18,538 nt of DNA, from positions 1 through 18,538 of the forward strand of contig DAOUTL010000004.1 in assembly GCA_030626685.1 (NCBI GenBank), written 5' to 3'. This document shows, in pieces, positions 1 to 8,400 of the stretch. The stretch is from Candidatus Bathyarchaeota archaeon. Lineage in GTDB: Archaea > Thermoproteota > Bathyarchaeia > Bathyarchaeales > Bathycorpusculaceae. The notes beneath the pieces are model-generated. The model had not been told where the DNA came from, made no database searches, and saw only the letters and a list, made by a program, of their open reading frames with translations. How positions within the stretch are numbered: the stretch's first letter is position 1; every line of letters begins with the position of its first letter. Made by a program: the position numbers and the translations under genes.

Positions 1-53
1 CAAACTATAAGGTTCGCGCGCTTGTCTTCCGCATTTGATTTAGTGTGTATATG

Positions 54-230
54 TTAAGCCTCTTCTTCTGCTTCTGTGTCTTCTAGGTCTATTTCAGCTA
101 TCCAAAGTTCAGTGCAGTTGGAGCATAGCCCGGTGGCTCCGCATTCTTTGCAGAGAGGCGCTCTGCACATGTCGCAGTAAACTGTTTCGTCTTCTGGGAT
201 TTCTTTTCCGCAATCTGTACATTTGACCAT
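54..230 (-). CDS. Small double zinc-ribbon-like protein, acidic tail (58 aa)
   Basis: Reading the minus strand from the ATG at 228-230 to the TAA at 54-56 gives a 58-residue protein with four CxxC pairs (CTDC, CDMC, CKEC, CSNC). The last three are closely spaced, as in two interleaved zinc-binding knuckles. The C-terminus is strongly acidic (EIDLEDTEAEEEA). It starts 15 bases after the stop of the preceding small gene on the same strand, with only a weak GTGA upstream of the ATG. The cysteine spacing argues strongly for real coding; the other frames here do not preserve any such pattern. Probable role is zinc-dependent binding of protein or nucleic acid, but no function can be assigned. Its acidic tail resembles that of its upstream neighbour, so the two may be paralogues. 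Whether it belongs to the BREX transcript is not shown. Confidence 0.72.
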   Translation of the reverse strand: MVKCTDCGKEIPEDETVYCDMCRAPLCKECGATGLCSNCTELWIAEIDLEDTEAEEEA

Positions 231-245
231 CGACTTTCACGTGTC

Positions 246-416
246 CTACATTGGCACGAACTCTTCATCGGTTCCTTCTGTTGTATCAATTTCTTCGGTC
301 ATCCTATCATCCCAGCATTCCCAGCAGAGCCCATCGTAGGCTTCGTACTCCTCTTTGCTTATTTTTCGACCGCAAACCTCGCAATGATATTCTTCTTTTT
401 CCTCGTTATCCGTCAT
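246..416 (-). CDS. Small CxxC zinc-finger-like protein, acidic tail (56 aa)
   Basis: The frame is open up to 485, but the ATG at 414-416 is preferred because GGAGG lies nine bases upstream and the preceding residues look non-native (basic, low complexity). The resulting 56-residue protein has CEVC near residue 11 and CWEC near residue 30, a single zinc-finger layout, followed by an acidic tail (EEIDTTEGTDEEF). It lies 65 bases after the brxL stop on the same strand, so read-through from BREX is possible, although the strong Shine-Dalgarno site would also serve an independent transcript. Function is unknown. Zinc-ribbon microproteins of this kind are common in archaea, where many are thought to be adaptors or nucleic-acid binders. 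Confidence 0.72.
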   Translation of the reverse strand: MTDNEEKEEYHCEVCGRKISKEEYEAYDGLCWECWDDRMTEEIDTTEGTDEEFVPM

Positions 417-481
417 CGTGACCGCCCTCCGCGCGCATGCATGCCTTGCTTTGATTTTTGTGTACAAACTCATACGTTGCA

Positions 482-2974
482 TCATGGTCCACGTATGCAG
501 TCCAATATTTCTTTCGAATACAATCTTAATTTTGCTTTGTGAGGTTTTCTGAGTTCTCGGAAGTGAGCTACGTTGTTTCTAATGGGTTCCAGTTCTCTTA
601 GTTTAGATGATATGATGTTTTTGTCAACGAAATGTACTGAGAATATCTGTTTCCAGTTGTCTGACCTCGTTATTATCTTGACGTAATCCGGAAAACTCGC
701 ATAGTGAATAGGGTGAAGTTCTTCTTCTTCAAGCCATGGCCAGAGGGCAGCATTCCTGCTTTTCCTCTCTTCAGCTTCTTGGCGAACATCGTTGGGGATC
801 TTCTGTTTCCACCAGTTTTTGGTTGTTGACGATAGTTTTGACACGATAAATTCCCTGAGGGCGCACTCGAGGTCCTTAAGCATGTTGTAAGTTTCACTTT
901 CTGTGTATTTCATCTCCAGTTCTTTGTCAGTGGTCGTATGATAGTCCAAGATCACATCATTTAATACTTCGTCGACGCGTTCAACCAGTCTAATATCTAG
1001 TTTCCTTTTCAGTTCCTCTGGAAGACTTTCAACCTGTTTCCTGTTTCCTGCTGGAATGTACACTTTGCGAATACCAGATTCTGCCGCAGCAACGAGCTTT
1101 TCTTGAACGCCTCCAACAGGCAAGATCTTTCCCAATAGTGTGATCTCACCAGTCATGGCAATGTCCTTTTTGACTGGGTTCTGCGTTAGGGCAGAGACAA
1201 GCGCGACTAAAATTGTTATGCCTGCTGAGGGCCCCTCTTTTGGTATCGCCATTTGAGTGGCAAGAACGGAGATGTCGTAGTCTTTCTTAAAGTCTGGATC
1301 GATGCCCAAGCGTTTTGTATTGTGGCTTACATACTCGTAAGCAGCTCTCAACGACTCTCTCATGACTTGCTTCATGGATCCAAGAGGAATTAGTTTACCC
1401 CTTCCCTCGTTTACTATGACTTCGAATCTTTGAATCATCCCATATGACTGAGTAATTGTCAGACCGACCGCTTCACCGATTGTTGGTTCTGATGGAAGGA
1501 CTATAGGTTCGAGGGCTGCCTGTTCAGGCACTTGTACTTGGTACTCGACGGAGGTGTCAAGATCAACATATGTGAAATTAGTGTCCCAATACTCTATGCC
1601 CCCCATCTTTCTGAGTTGCTCTCGGACCCTTCGTCTCATTTCAAGGGCGATCTGAAGATATTCTCTCACTTCTTCCTTGGAGAAAGAGCCGTCAGGGTGA
1701 ATCAGCTTAATGAGGCCTGAAACTGTTTTGCGTATTCCTTTCTTATCCCTTGTGATAATTGACTTGCCCAATTTGAAGTATTGATCTATAGCTGTTGTGT
1801 AGCTAACCTTTCTGAGTTCGCGTAGCATCTCCGCGAGGAAATCTACTATAAATCCGTAGTGGTCCCCGAAAAAGCTAGGGTGAATCTTGGGAATCTCCCA
1901 TCCAGGGAGATATAGGTGAAAGCGATCAAGGAAAGCAGGATCTTGCATCTGTTGCGGAAACGAGATAAATAGATGGGAACTTCTCACGATTTTTTCAATA
2001 TCGAAGTCTATGTTGCCTACAAATATTAGGGAAGCCATAGCGCTCACTTCTTCCCGGCCTCTAGAGAAGCTCCCGGATTCCATGTAGTCTTTAAGAATCT
2101 GGATGGCTCGCGGATTGCTCAGTCTTTCAAGCCCCGCTACTTCGTCGAAAGCTACAGCATCCCATAGACCAACAAGGCCGATGCGACCTCTTCCAACCAT
2201 GCTCATGAAAAGGCTGGGGACGGTGGTTTCACCGCCTGAAACAAGAATGCAGTAGGGGGAGATTTCTCGGTAAATGTAGCTTTTCCCAGTTCCCCTAGGT
2301 CCAAGCTCGATAAAGTTATAGTTATTCTCAACAAGGGGAATTAACCTACAAAGCATGAGCAGCTTTGTCCTATGATCGAAGCTGGTTGGTTCAAGGCCTA
2401 TTGATCTTATCAGAAGGTCGATCCACTCTTCGCGGGTGAATTCCTTCCTGTTCATCAGTATCTGATCCAGATTTGCTATAGGAAGTTGTATGGGTCGAAG
2501 TTGATCGATGACGAAGGGCCGTTGGATCCCGTGATGGAAGATTTCATGGTCATAGGATAAATCAGCGATCGCCCAAATCCCACCGCCCAAGAGTTTCTCA
2601 TATTTTTGGATTAGAGCCTCACTGATGTTCACGTGAGTTAACTGAAGGTTTACGAGTTCAGCCCAGTACCTGTCTTCGGTTTCGACAAGCCTTGCCTTAA
2701 CCTTGTCTATGACCTTGAATCTGCCCTGCTCTCTGACCTTCGATTTGACGAGCTCGGTTTGATCAGGGTGAACAAAATTTTCAGAAAGAATACGCTTGAC
2801 TTCCTTAAGCCCTTGCTGGATTGTCTTAGGGTCGCTTGAAGAGCAGTATTTCCCTAGAAGGTATTCCAGAACATATGTAGGGACATTTAGGTGGCCTTTA
2901 AGGGGCCCCACTAGATCCTTCCTTACTACCTTTCCAGGAAATAGAGAGAGGACCTTTCTATCTAGCTTATCCAT
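482..2974 (-). CDS. brxL: BREX protein BrxL, AAA+/Lon-like, with C-terminal HEPN extension
   Basis: BrxL is the Lon-related AAA+ effector of type I BREX. What can be seen in the 830 residues: an N-terminal domain typical of BrxL (about 1-190, with VPTYVLEYLLGKYC and DRYWAELVNL); Walker A GPRGTGKS at 225-232; Walker B with F276-D277-E278; and a Lon-type protease domain with Ser583 in PKEGPSAGIT and Lys626 in PVGGVQEKL. The 43-residue Ser-Lys spacing is as in Lon. Residues about 701-830 are an extra domain with NWW, WPW, DYVKIIT and R799-N-N-V-A-H804, which I read as Swt1-type HEPN. The family normally ends near the Lon domain, so this is a fusion. The ATG at 2974 follows GGTGA closely. A 63-base gap separates it from pglZ, the largest gap within the operon. 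The BREX identity is secure; RNase activity of the tail is inferred. Confidence 0.96.
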   Translation of the reverse strand: MDKLDRKVLSLFPGKVVRKDLVGPLKGHLNVPTYVLEYLLGKYCSSSDPKTIQQGLKEVKRILSENFVHPDQTELVKSKVREQGRFKVIDKVKARLVETEDRYWAELVNLQLTHVNISEALIQKYEKLLGGGIWAIADLSYDHEIFHHGIQRPFVIDQLRPIQLPIANLDQILMNRKEFTREEWIDLLIRSIGLEPTSFDHRTKLLMLCRLIPLVENNYNFIELGPRGTGKSYIYREISPYCILVSGGETTVPSLFMSMVGRGRIGLVGLWDAVAFDEVAGLERLSNPRAIQILKDYMESGSFSRGREEVSAMASLIFVGNIDFDIEKIVRSSHLFISFPQQMQDPAFLDRFHLYLPGWEIPKIHPSFFGDHYGFIVDFLAEMLRELRKVSYTTAIDQYFKLGKSIITRDKKGIRKTVSGLIKLIHPDGSFSKEEVREYLQIALEMRRRVREQLRKMGGIEYWDTNFTYVDLDTSVEYQVQVPEQAALEPIVLPSEPTIGEAVGLTITQSYGMIQRFEVIVNEGRGKLIPLGSMKQVMRESLRAAYEYVSHNTKRLGIDPDFKKDYDISVLATQMAIPKEGPSAGITILVALVSALTQNPVKKDIAMTGEITLLGKILPVGGVQEKLVAAAESGIRKVYIPAGNRKQVESLPEELKRKLDIRLVERVDEVLNDVILDYHTTTDKELEMKYTESETYNMLKDLECALREFIVSKLSSTTKNWWKQKIPNDVRQEAEERKSRNAALWPWLEEEELHPIHYASFPDYVKIITRSDNWKQIFSVHFVDKNIISSKLRELEPIRNNVAHFRELRKPHKAKLRLYSKEILDCIRGP
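485..874 (-). other. HEPN (Swt1-like) domain fused to BrxL
   Basis: This sub-region encodes BrxL residues about 701-830. It is helical and polar, with the landmarks NWWKQKIP, a WPW, FPDYVKIITRSDNWKQ, and LEPIRNNVAHFREL. The R-N-x3-H pattern matches the HEPN catalytic signature R-x4-6-H with a polar residue after the Arg. By eye about 66 of 127 positions match the C-terminus of the protein encoded at 14607-15530, with no gaps. HEPN domains with this motif are metal-independent RNases in many toxin and phage-defence proteins. That this one cuts RNA, and when, is inference. Confidence 0.78.
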
Positions 2975-3037
2975 TTCACCACAACCTTTACGGGAAGCAG
3001 GGTTAAAACTTTACGTTCCGGTTCATTCGTTTTGGCA

Positions 3038-5491
3038 CTATATGAACTCATCATATCCCTCCAAAGCAACCGAAACTGATTTTGTATATATAACCTCCTG
3101 AGTGTCAGCATCCCTCACCCTCATCTCTACCATTTTCGGGATCTTCTTCTCTAGCCTTAACCACAGTTCCTTTGGCTCCCGTGAAAGTTCGATCTCTTTC
3201 TGTTCTCCAATAAGTTCCCCTTTTGACCATAGTTCCAATTTCACTTTTCGAGGTATGGGAAATAGGCGAGTGGGGAGAGGAACAAGTTTTACCCTAAAGA
3301 TTCGGGTGGTAATGGGTTCAGACAACTCAGCTTTCACATCCACCCGTTCTCCAAGTCCCTTTGGCTCTACCTCCAGTACACCAATGCAGCACTCTTGAAG
3401 GCTTACACCTCCGTGAATGTATATTTCCTTCGCTCCTCTCTTTGGCAGATAAGAGATGCCTTGAGGAAAAAGAATTTCGCCATCCGATTCATAACCTATG
3501 TTCCGTAAAGGAAGAGTGAAGCATCCTTTCACCTTTGGAGGTCGGCCCACAGCATACCTTCTAGAAACAGTTAATCCTTTGCCTGAGAACCCCTTAACTG
3601 TTTCAACCTTGGCCGGTTCAGGGATTATAAGGAACCCGTGATCAGTAGTGATTATTGTCTTTGGGTAGCCTATTAGAGCTGCCTTCTCCACGGCTATTAT
3701 GACTTTCTTTACTAGAGTATCCAAGTAGTCTAGAAGGTCTCCCGAGATGAAGGTTCCCGCCTTGTCAATCTCTCTATCCATCACTGCGAGGATTCTGGCT
3801 TCTTCAACCTCCTTCAGTAGGCTTTGGGGATCTCCTTTCAACTGGTCAAGTTCGAGGAAGGCGATTTCATCCTTGTAGACTTTTTTCAGCAGGTCCTGTC
3901 TGTCTTCTTTCGATTTAATTTTCTCTCCATTGAGGACTACGATTAACTCTTCATCTGAAGGTTCCAACCGCATTTCTTCGTCATGAGGAAGAAGAGAAGT
4001 CATACAGACTTCGGTTATGGACGGCAGAGAAGAGAGCATGGCTGTGTGTTTGACTTTGTATCCTTTCTTCTTTAGCATCTCAGATAGTCGTTTCTGAAGT
4101 TCAAATCTCAAAGCATCTAGGAAGAATATGCAGAGTTTACGATGAGGCTTGACATATTCTTTCCAGAACGAAGTCTGTGAAAAGATGCTTGGAAGAGGCC
4201 ACTTACCTAAGGTAGCTACTTCTTTAGTGAACGCATTGTTCGCTTCTTCTAGCCATTCTTGATACTTTTGTGCGACAGGTTCTATAAACGCAGACCTTAC
4301 AGAGTACCTTACCTCCTTTTCCAAGGAGGCCAGCTCCCTATAAATTTGGTCGAGTCTCCACCACTGGTTGAAGTAAGCCTCCGTGAAGGCTACCTTACCA
4401 CGCGCTAACTTTGCCAATGAATCCTCGATGCCTTTTAAAACGTCTGCGGCCTTTCTCAGCACCCTCCACTCTTTAATTTTTCCTTCACGTGTCCAGACCT
4501 TGTTTTCCCTTACCTTCGCAATGTTCTCTATAAACTCGGTATTTTCTAGGATCCCTTTTACGCCTCTGGCGGCGACTCTCGCTTCGATCTCCTCGAGGAG
4601 AACATCATCAACAGCTTTGAAACTTTCCACCTTCGCGATTTCTCTTACTCCGTATATTTTCTCTTTAATGTTGTATTCTGACTCTACCTTTTTGGACCAT
4701 TGAATGAAGCTTTCCACAAGGGTCGCGTTTGCAGCCCATTCATGAACTGCGTCGCTCCAGAACTTTCTAAACTTTTTCTCTGCGAGAACAGCCTCAAGTC
4801 CTTTCTCTTCTATGCCCTCCGAATTGAATATGAACTCGGATAGTAGAAGGGTTGCAGCTACCCGTTTCGCGTCCAGTTCATTCATAAGAGGCAAGCCGTT
4901 TCTATGAAGTAATTTGAGAAAGATTTGTTTCAGACCTGATTTTTCAAATCTCTTTTTGACGTCCTCTGGGTATGCTAGGAACGTTAGTACAGCCCTCTGG
5001 ACATCAAACCTTGAAGACTGATCTAGAAGGGCTGCGACCAAGCCCTCCTCTAACTTCTCCTCGCTTAATGGGGGTTCAACCCGGTCTAGAACCTCATCCC
5101 ATTTGCTTGCGAGACGTCGACAGTTAGCTGGAGTGAGCACTGTGGCCAGCTCCGGTTTAGCCCTTGATCCGAAAACCTCATGGAGGAGCTTGGGTAGACT
5201 CATTTCTATCTTTTCTCCGAAGAGTTCATAGTCCCTGAGCCAACTTGGCTTGAGGGGTTTTCGGGGTATGTAGATGAGGCGCTTTTTCTCCAGGTCTCCT
5301 TCTTTCTCTATCTCTGCTCTTATTTGGAGGTAGCTGCCTTCGTATTTGATGATGTCAATGTCTTTTGGGACGGCCTGATCTATTACTGGTTCTATGGTGC
5401 CTCCCGCATCGTACCACACCAACATGCTGTTCTCGGAGAATTTCTTTTCTAATATGCTTCTGATGGCTTCTTTCAGGCTTTGGCTTGTCAT
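3038..5491 (-). CDS. pglZ: BREX alkaline-phosphatase-superfamily protein PglZ
   Basis: PglZ is a core protein of all BREX types, with an alkaline-phosphatase-like fold. Biochemical work on family members points to metal-dependent nuclease or phosphodiesterase activity. In this 817-residue protein the N-terminal half is mostly helical and charged. The phosphatase-like domain follows: FFLDALRFELQ with D459, the PglZ version of the metal/nucleophile strand, and ITTDHGFLI with D617-H618-G619, the conserved metal-binding motif. The C-terminal ~150 residues look beta-rich. Length is close to the family norm. The ATG at 5491 sits directly after the pglX TAG (5492-5494), with GGTGAAG just upstream, so translation is probably coupled. 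Within BREX it works with PglX and BrxC in self-modification and exclusion of phage DNA. Confidence 0.95.
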   Translation of the reverse strand: MTSQSLKEAIRSILEKKFSENSMLVWYDAGGTIEPVIDQAVPKDIDIIKYEGSYLQIRAEIEKEGDLEKKRLIYIPRKPLKPSWLRDYELFGEKIEMSLPKLLHEVFGSRAKPELATVLTPANCRRLASKWDEVLDRVEPPLSEEKLEEGLVAALLDQSSRFDVQRAVLTFLAYPEDVKKRFEKSGLKQIFLKLLHRNGLPLMNELDAKRVAATLLLSEFIFNSEGIEEKGLEAVLAEKKFRKFWSDAVHEWAANATLVESFIQWSKKVESEYNIKEKIYGVREIAKVESFKAVDDVLLEEIEARVAARGVKGILENTEFIENIAKVRENKVWTREGKIKEWRVLRKAADVLKGIEDSLAKLARGKVAFTEAYFNQWWRLDQIYRELASLEKEVRYSVRSAFIEPVAQKYQEWLEEANNAFTKEVATLGKWPLPSIFSQTSFWKEYVKPHRKLCIFFLDALRFELQKRLSEMLKKKGYKVKHTAMLSSLPSITEVCMTSLLPHDEEMRLEPSDEELIVVLNGEKIKSKEDRQDLLKKVYKDEIAFLELDQLKGDPQSLLKEVEEARILAVMDREIDKAGTFISGDLLDYLDTLVKKVIIAVEKAALIGYPKTIITTDHGFLIIPEPAKVETVKGFSGKGLTVSRRYAVGRPPKVKGCFTLPLRNIGYESDGEILFPQGISYLPKRGAKEIYIHGGVSLQECCIGVLEVEPKGLGERVDVKAELSEPITTRIFRVKLVPLPTRLFPIPRKVKLELWSKGELIGEQKEIELSREPKELWLRLEKKIPKMVEMRVRDADTQEVIYTKSVSVALEGYDEFI

Positions 5492-8400
5492 CTACTTCAC
5501 CCTATCTGCCGCTCGATGGAGTAGTCCCGCTTCTTTGAGGGGTTCGATGTTGACGCGAACTCCGTAGTCTAGAACAGGGTTCCATCCGTTATCCCTAACC
5601 TCCGCGATCTTCCTTTCCAGCCAGCTAGCATCTTCATCCAGCTCAGCAGGCTTGTCTCTAGGATTGGATACTTCAGCGAGTTTGGCGTCGAAGGCCTGAA
5701 GCTCGTTGAATTCATCAAGAGCTTCTTCGTATTCTCTTTGGATGTGTCTTTCCTGTCTTTTATCTGCTGATTTCCTTGCAGCTTGGAGTTCTCTTCTCAG
5801 CCTTTCGGCCTTCCATCTCGCTCCGTCGAGGATTCCCTTCAAGTATTCGTGTTTAACTCTGATCTTTGGGATAGTGTCTTTGTCTAATTTCTGGTAGTTT
5901 ATAAGACAATTGAAAGCACCTAAAAATGCTCTCTGAGAGCTGAAGTTTCGAGAAGTCATATGCCAATAAATGGGCCTATTTCGGTAAATTGTTACATGGA
6001 AATCAAAATAGTCTTCAAGGATCCATTCTTCTAGGGATTTACCAAGAATAGATGATAATTCTATTTCAATCTGGTTTACATTCTTTTCGCCGAAATCGTC
6101 CTTCAAGCATTCATGTATTCTATTATATAGGCTATTTGATGAACCTTGACCTAATGGGACTATTCCATCAGTGTCGGAATCTACTATCCTTTTAATGTAA
6201 AATGAAATGAGCCTTTTTACATGGTTCTCCAATTCCACTTCTTCTATTAATTTTATGGTTGATTCAACATCCACATTTCCTATTTGTTGAAGCTCTAGCT
6301 CGTATTCGATTAATCTTCTTTCCGCATTTGAAATATCATATAGAGCATAAACTTCGTTGTCTATCTCCTTTAAAATTTCCCCCAATCTAGCATTGAGGAA
6401 TTCTTGTCGTTTTTTACAAAGGTTTCCTAGTTGGTAAAGAGAATTGTTAGGAATATTGTCCATGTTACGCACCTGAACCAAAGAGGGCCAGTTACTCGGC
6501 TCAAATTCCTGTGTAAATGGATGGCCAGTTTTGGGCTTCTCATTTAGATTGAATTTCTTTACCTGTAGAATCCAAGGTTTGATAAATAATGTAGATACTT
6601 CGTCTCCTGTTGACCACTCTTTCAGAATTTCGTGAGCCTCCTTGGCTAATGAACCAAGTTTATTGACTCTGCCGCCGTTCTTTCTTGTTTGGAAGGCAAT
6701 GGGTAAACTCGCAGTATTAGCTGTTCCCTGCTTATTTTCAGAAGCTATTAATCTAGACGCAGCAAAAATCAACTTTGAACAACAAATTGCCAGTATTGGC
6801 CAAACTTTTTTCGACTCAACAATCACTCCCTGTGCACCGACCCCAAATATGCAACCTTGTGGTAAGATTCTGAAAGGCCACCTTTTTATGGTCCATAAAG
6901 TTGGCAATTGAGTTCTCTGTAAATTCGCACTCCATGTTAAACCTCCTTTGAAATAGAATGAAAAATTTCGAACAACGCTTCCTGGAAAATTAAAGATTAT
7001 TTCTCCGTCATTTTTCCAGTTAACAACTTTTTGGAGGTCGGCGAAGAAATAAAATAGATAGAATTCATCTACAAAGGGAACCCATTTTTTACCTTTGAGC
7101 GTCTCCTTTTGAACCATTGCAATCTCATCTGGTTTTACTTCCCACCAAAAACGAGTGAATTGACTATTATCCCCCGTGGCTAATCCTTGTTTAACATCTG
7201 CAATCTTTTGTGATTTTTTCCTCTTAATTAGATCTCGATCTAAAGGCGGATGGTTTTCAAATAGATCGCGTAAGAAACTTGGGGCCCAATAACTATAAGG
7301 TGTTCCAGGTATTTTCTTCAGTTCAGCTAAAGTTGTAGCGTAGCAGTTCTGATTTGTGTCCAAATTTGGAATTGCTTGTTCAAATTCTAATTTCTTCTCA
7401 TCCCACTTGAAATTGGTTAATCTAATAAAATGTATTTTCTCTTGCCTAGCTAATCTGGATTCATCTCTGGATATACGTCTAAAAGTTAGTGCCACATATC
7501 GTGCATGTGCTTCTTCTATTGTATAGAATCCTAAATCTAAAACAATTTCTGGGGGGGCATTATCTGGTAGGAGTTTCTCTCGTAACCATTGAAATGATTT
7601 TGTAATAAGTAGAGATCTTCCAGTCAAAGCTGCAATGAATCCGCCGTATTTGCATAGGTCAACGGCTTGTTGTAAGAACGCGGAATAGTAATCACTCTTA
7701 GTTTTTGGATATTGATTGTTAAGATATTCCTTGGTTTTTGATGGCACTCTCCCATGAGGAGGATTCATCATTATAACATCATATTTCTGGCTAAGTAGAG
7801 AGAGTAAACCTATAGATTTCTCCGCCTCGCCGGCGAAGAGCATCGTCCCCATGTCCTTCTTCTCCATACCTTCCTTTTCGAACTCCAGCAGAGACCCGAG
7901 CATTTCTTCTAAGGTCACAGCAGGTGTGACCAATGCACCCCTTTCTAATTCCTCAATTGAAAGCTTAGATTGCCCTCCAACACCTCCCTTCTTAGAAAAC
8001 GAACTCTGACCAATAATCTTAGGATGAAACTTAGTCTGTACTCCTTTCCTTCTCTCCTCAAGCAACCTCTCGAAAGGCGCCCTAACCTTTAGAAGGCTCC
8101 CAACATCGTAGGTATACTCGAACTCTGCAAAGAGCTTAGCGAATATCCTCTGCAGATCAACATCGTGCTCAAGACGTGAGATAAACTTCTTCTGCAGGTC
8201 TCCATCCGTTATTCTAACGTCAGCGCAGACAAGATTCATTCGTTCAATCTTTATGTCTCGATTATACTCCTTAGTCTTTAAATACAGGCTAAGAGCAGCC
8301 AACTGAACAGCCCTCAAATCAACATCAATACCGTACAAGTTGTTCTCCAAGATGAGCCTAGGAATCTCAGCTCGAGGCGTTTCAGGCTCATCCTCCAAAT

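Noticed and set aside
12..20. Repeated GCGCGC-type runs (also near 428-436 and 15646-15652)
   Set aside because: Too short and low-complexity to call a motif; three occurrences without consistent context.
98..289. A 63-residue minus-strand open frame at the left end
   Set aside because: The frame actually encoding four CxxC pairs is 54-230. This one crosses the stop and start of two small genes and shows no domain.
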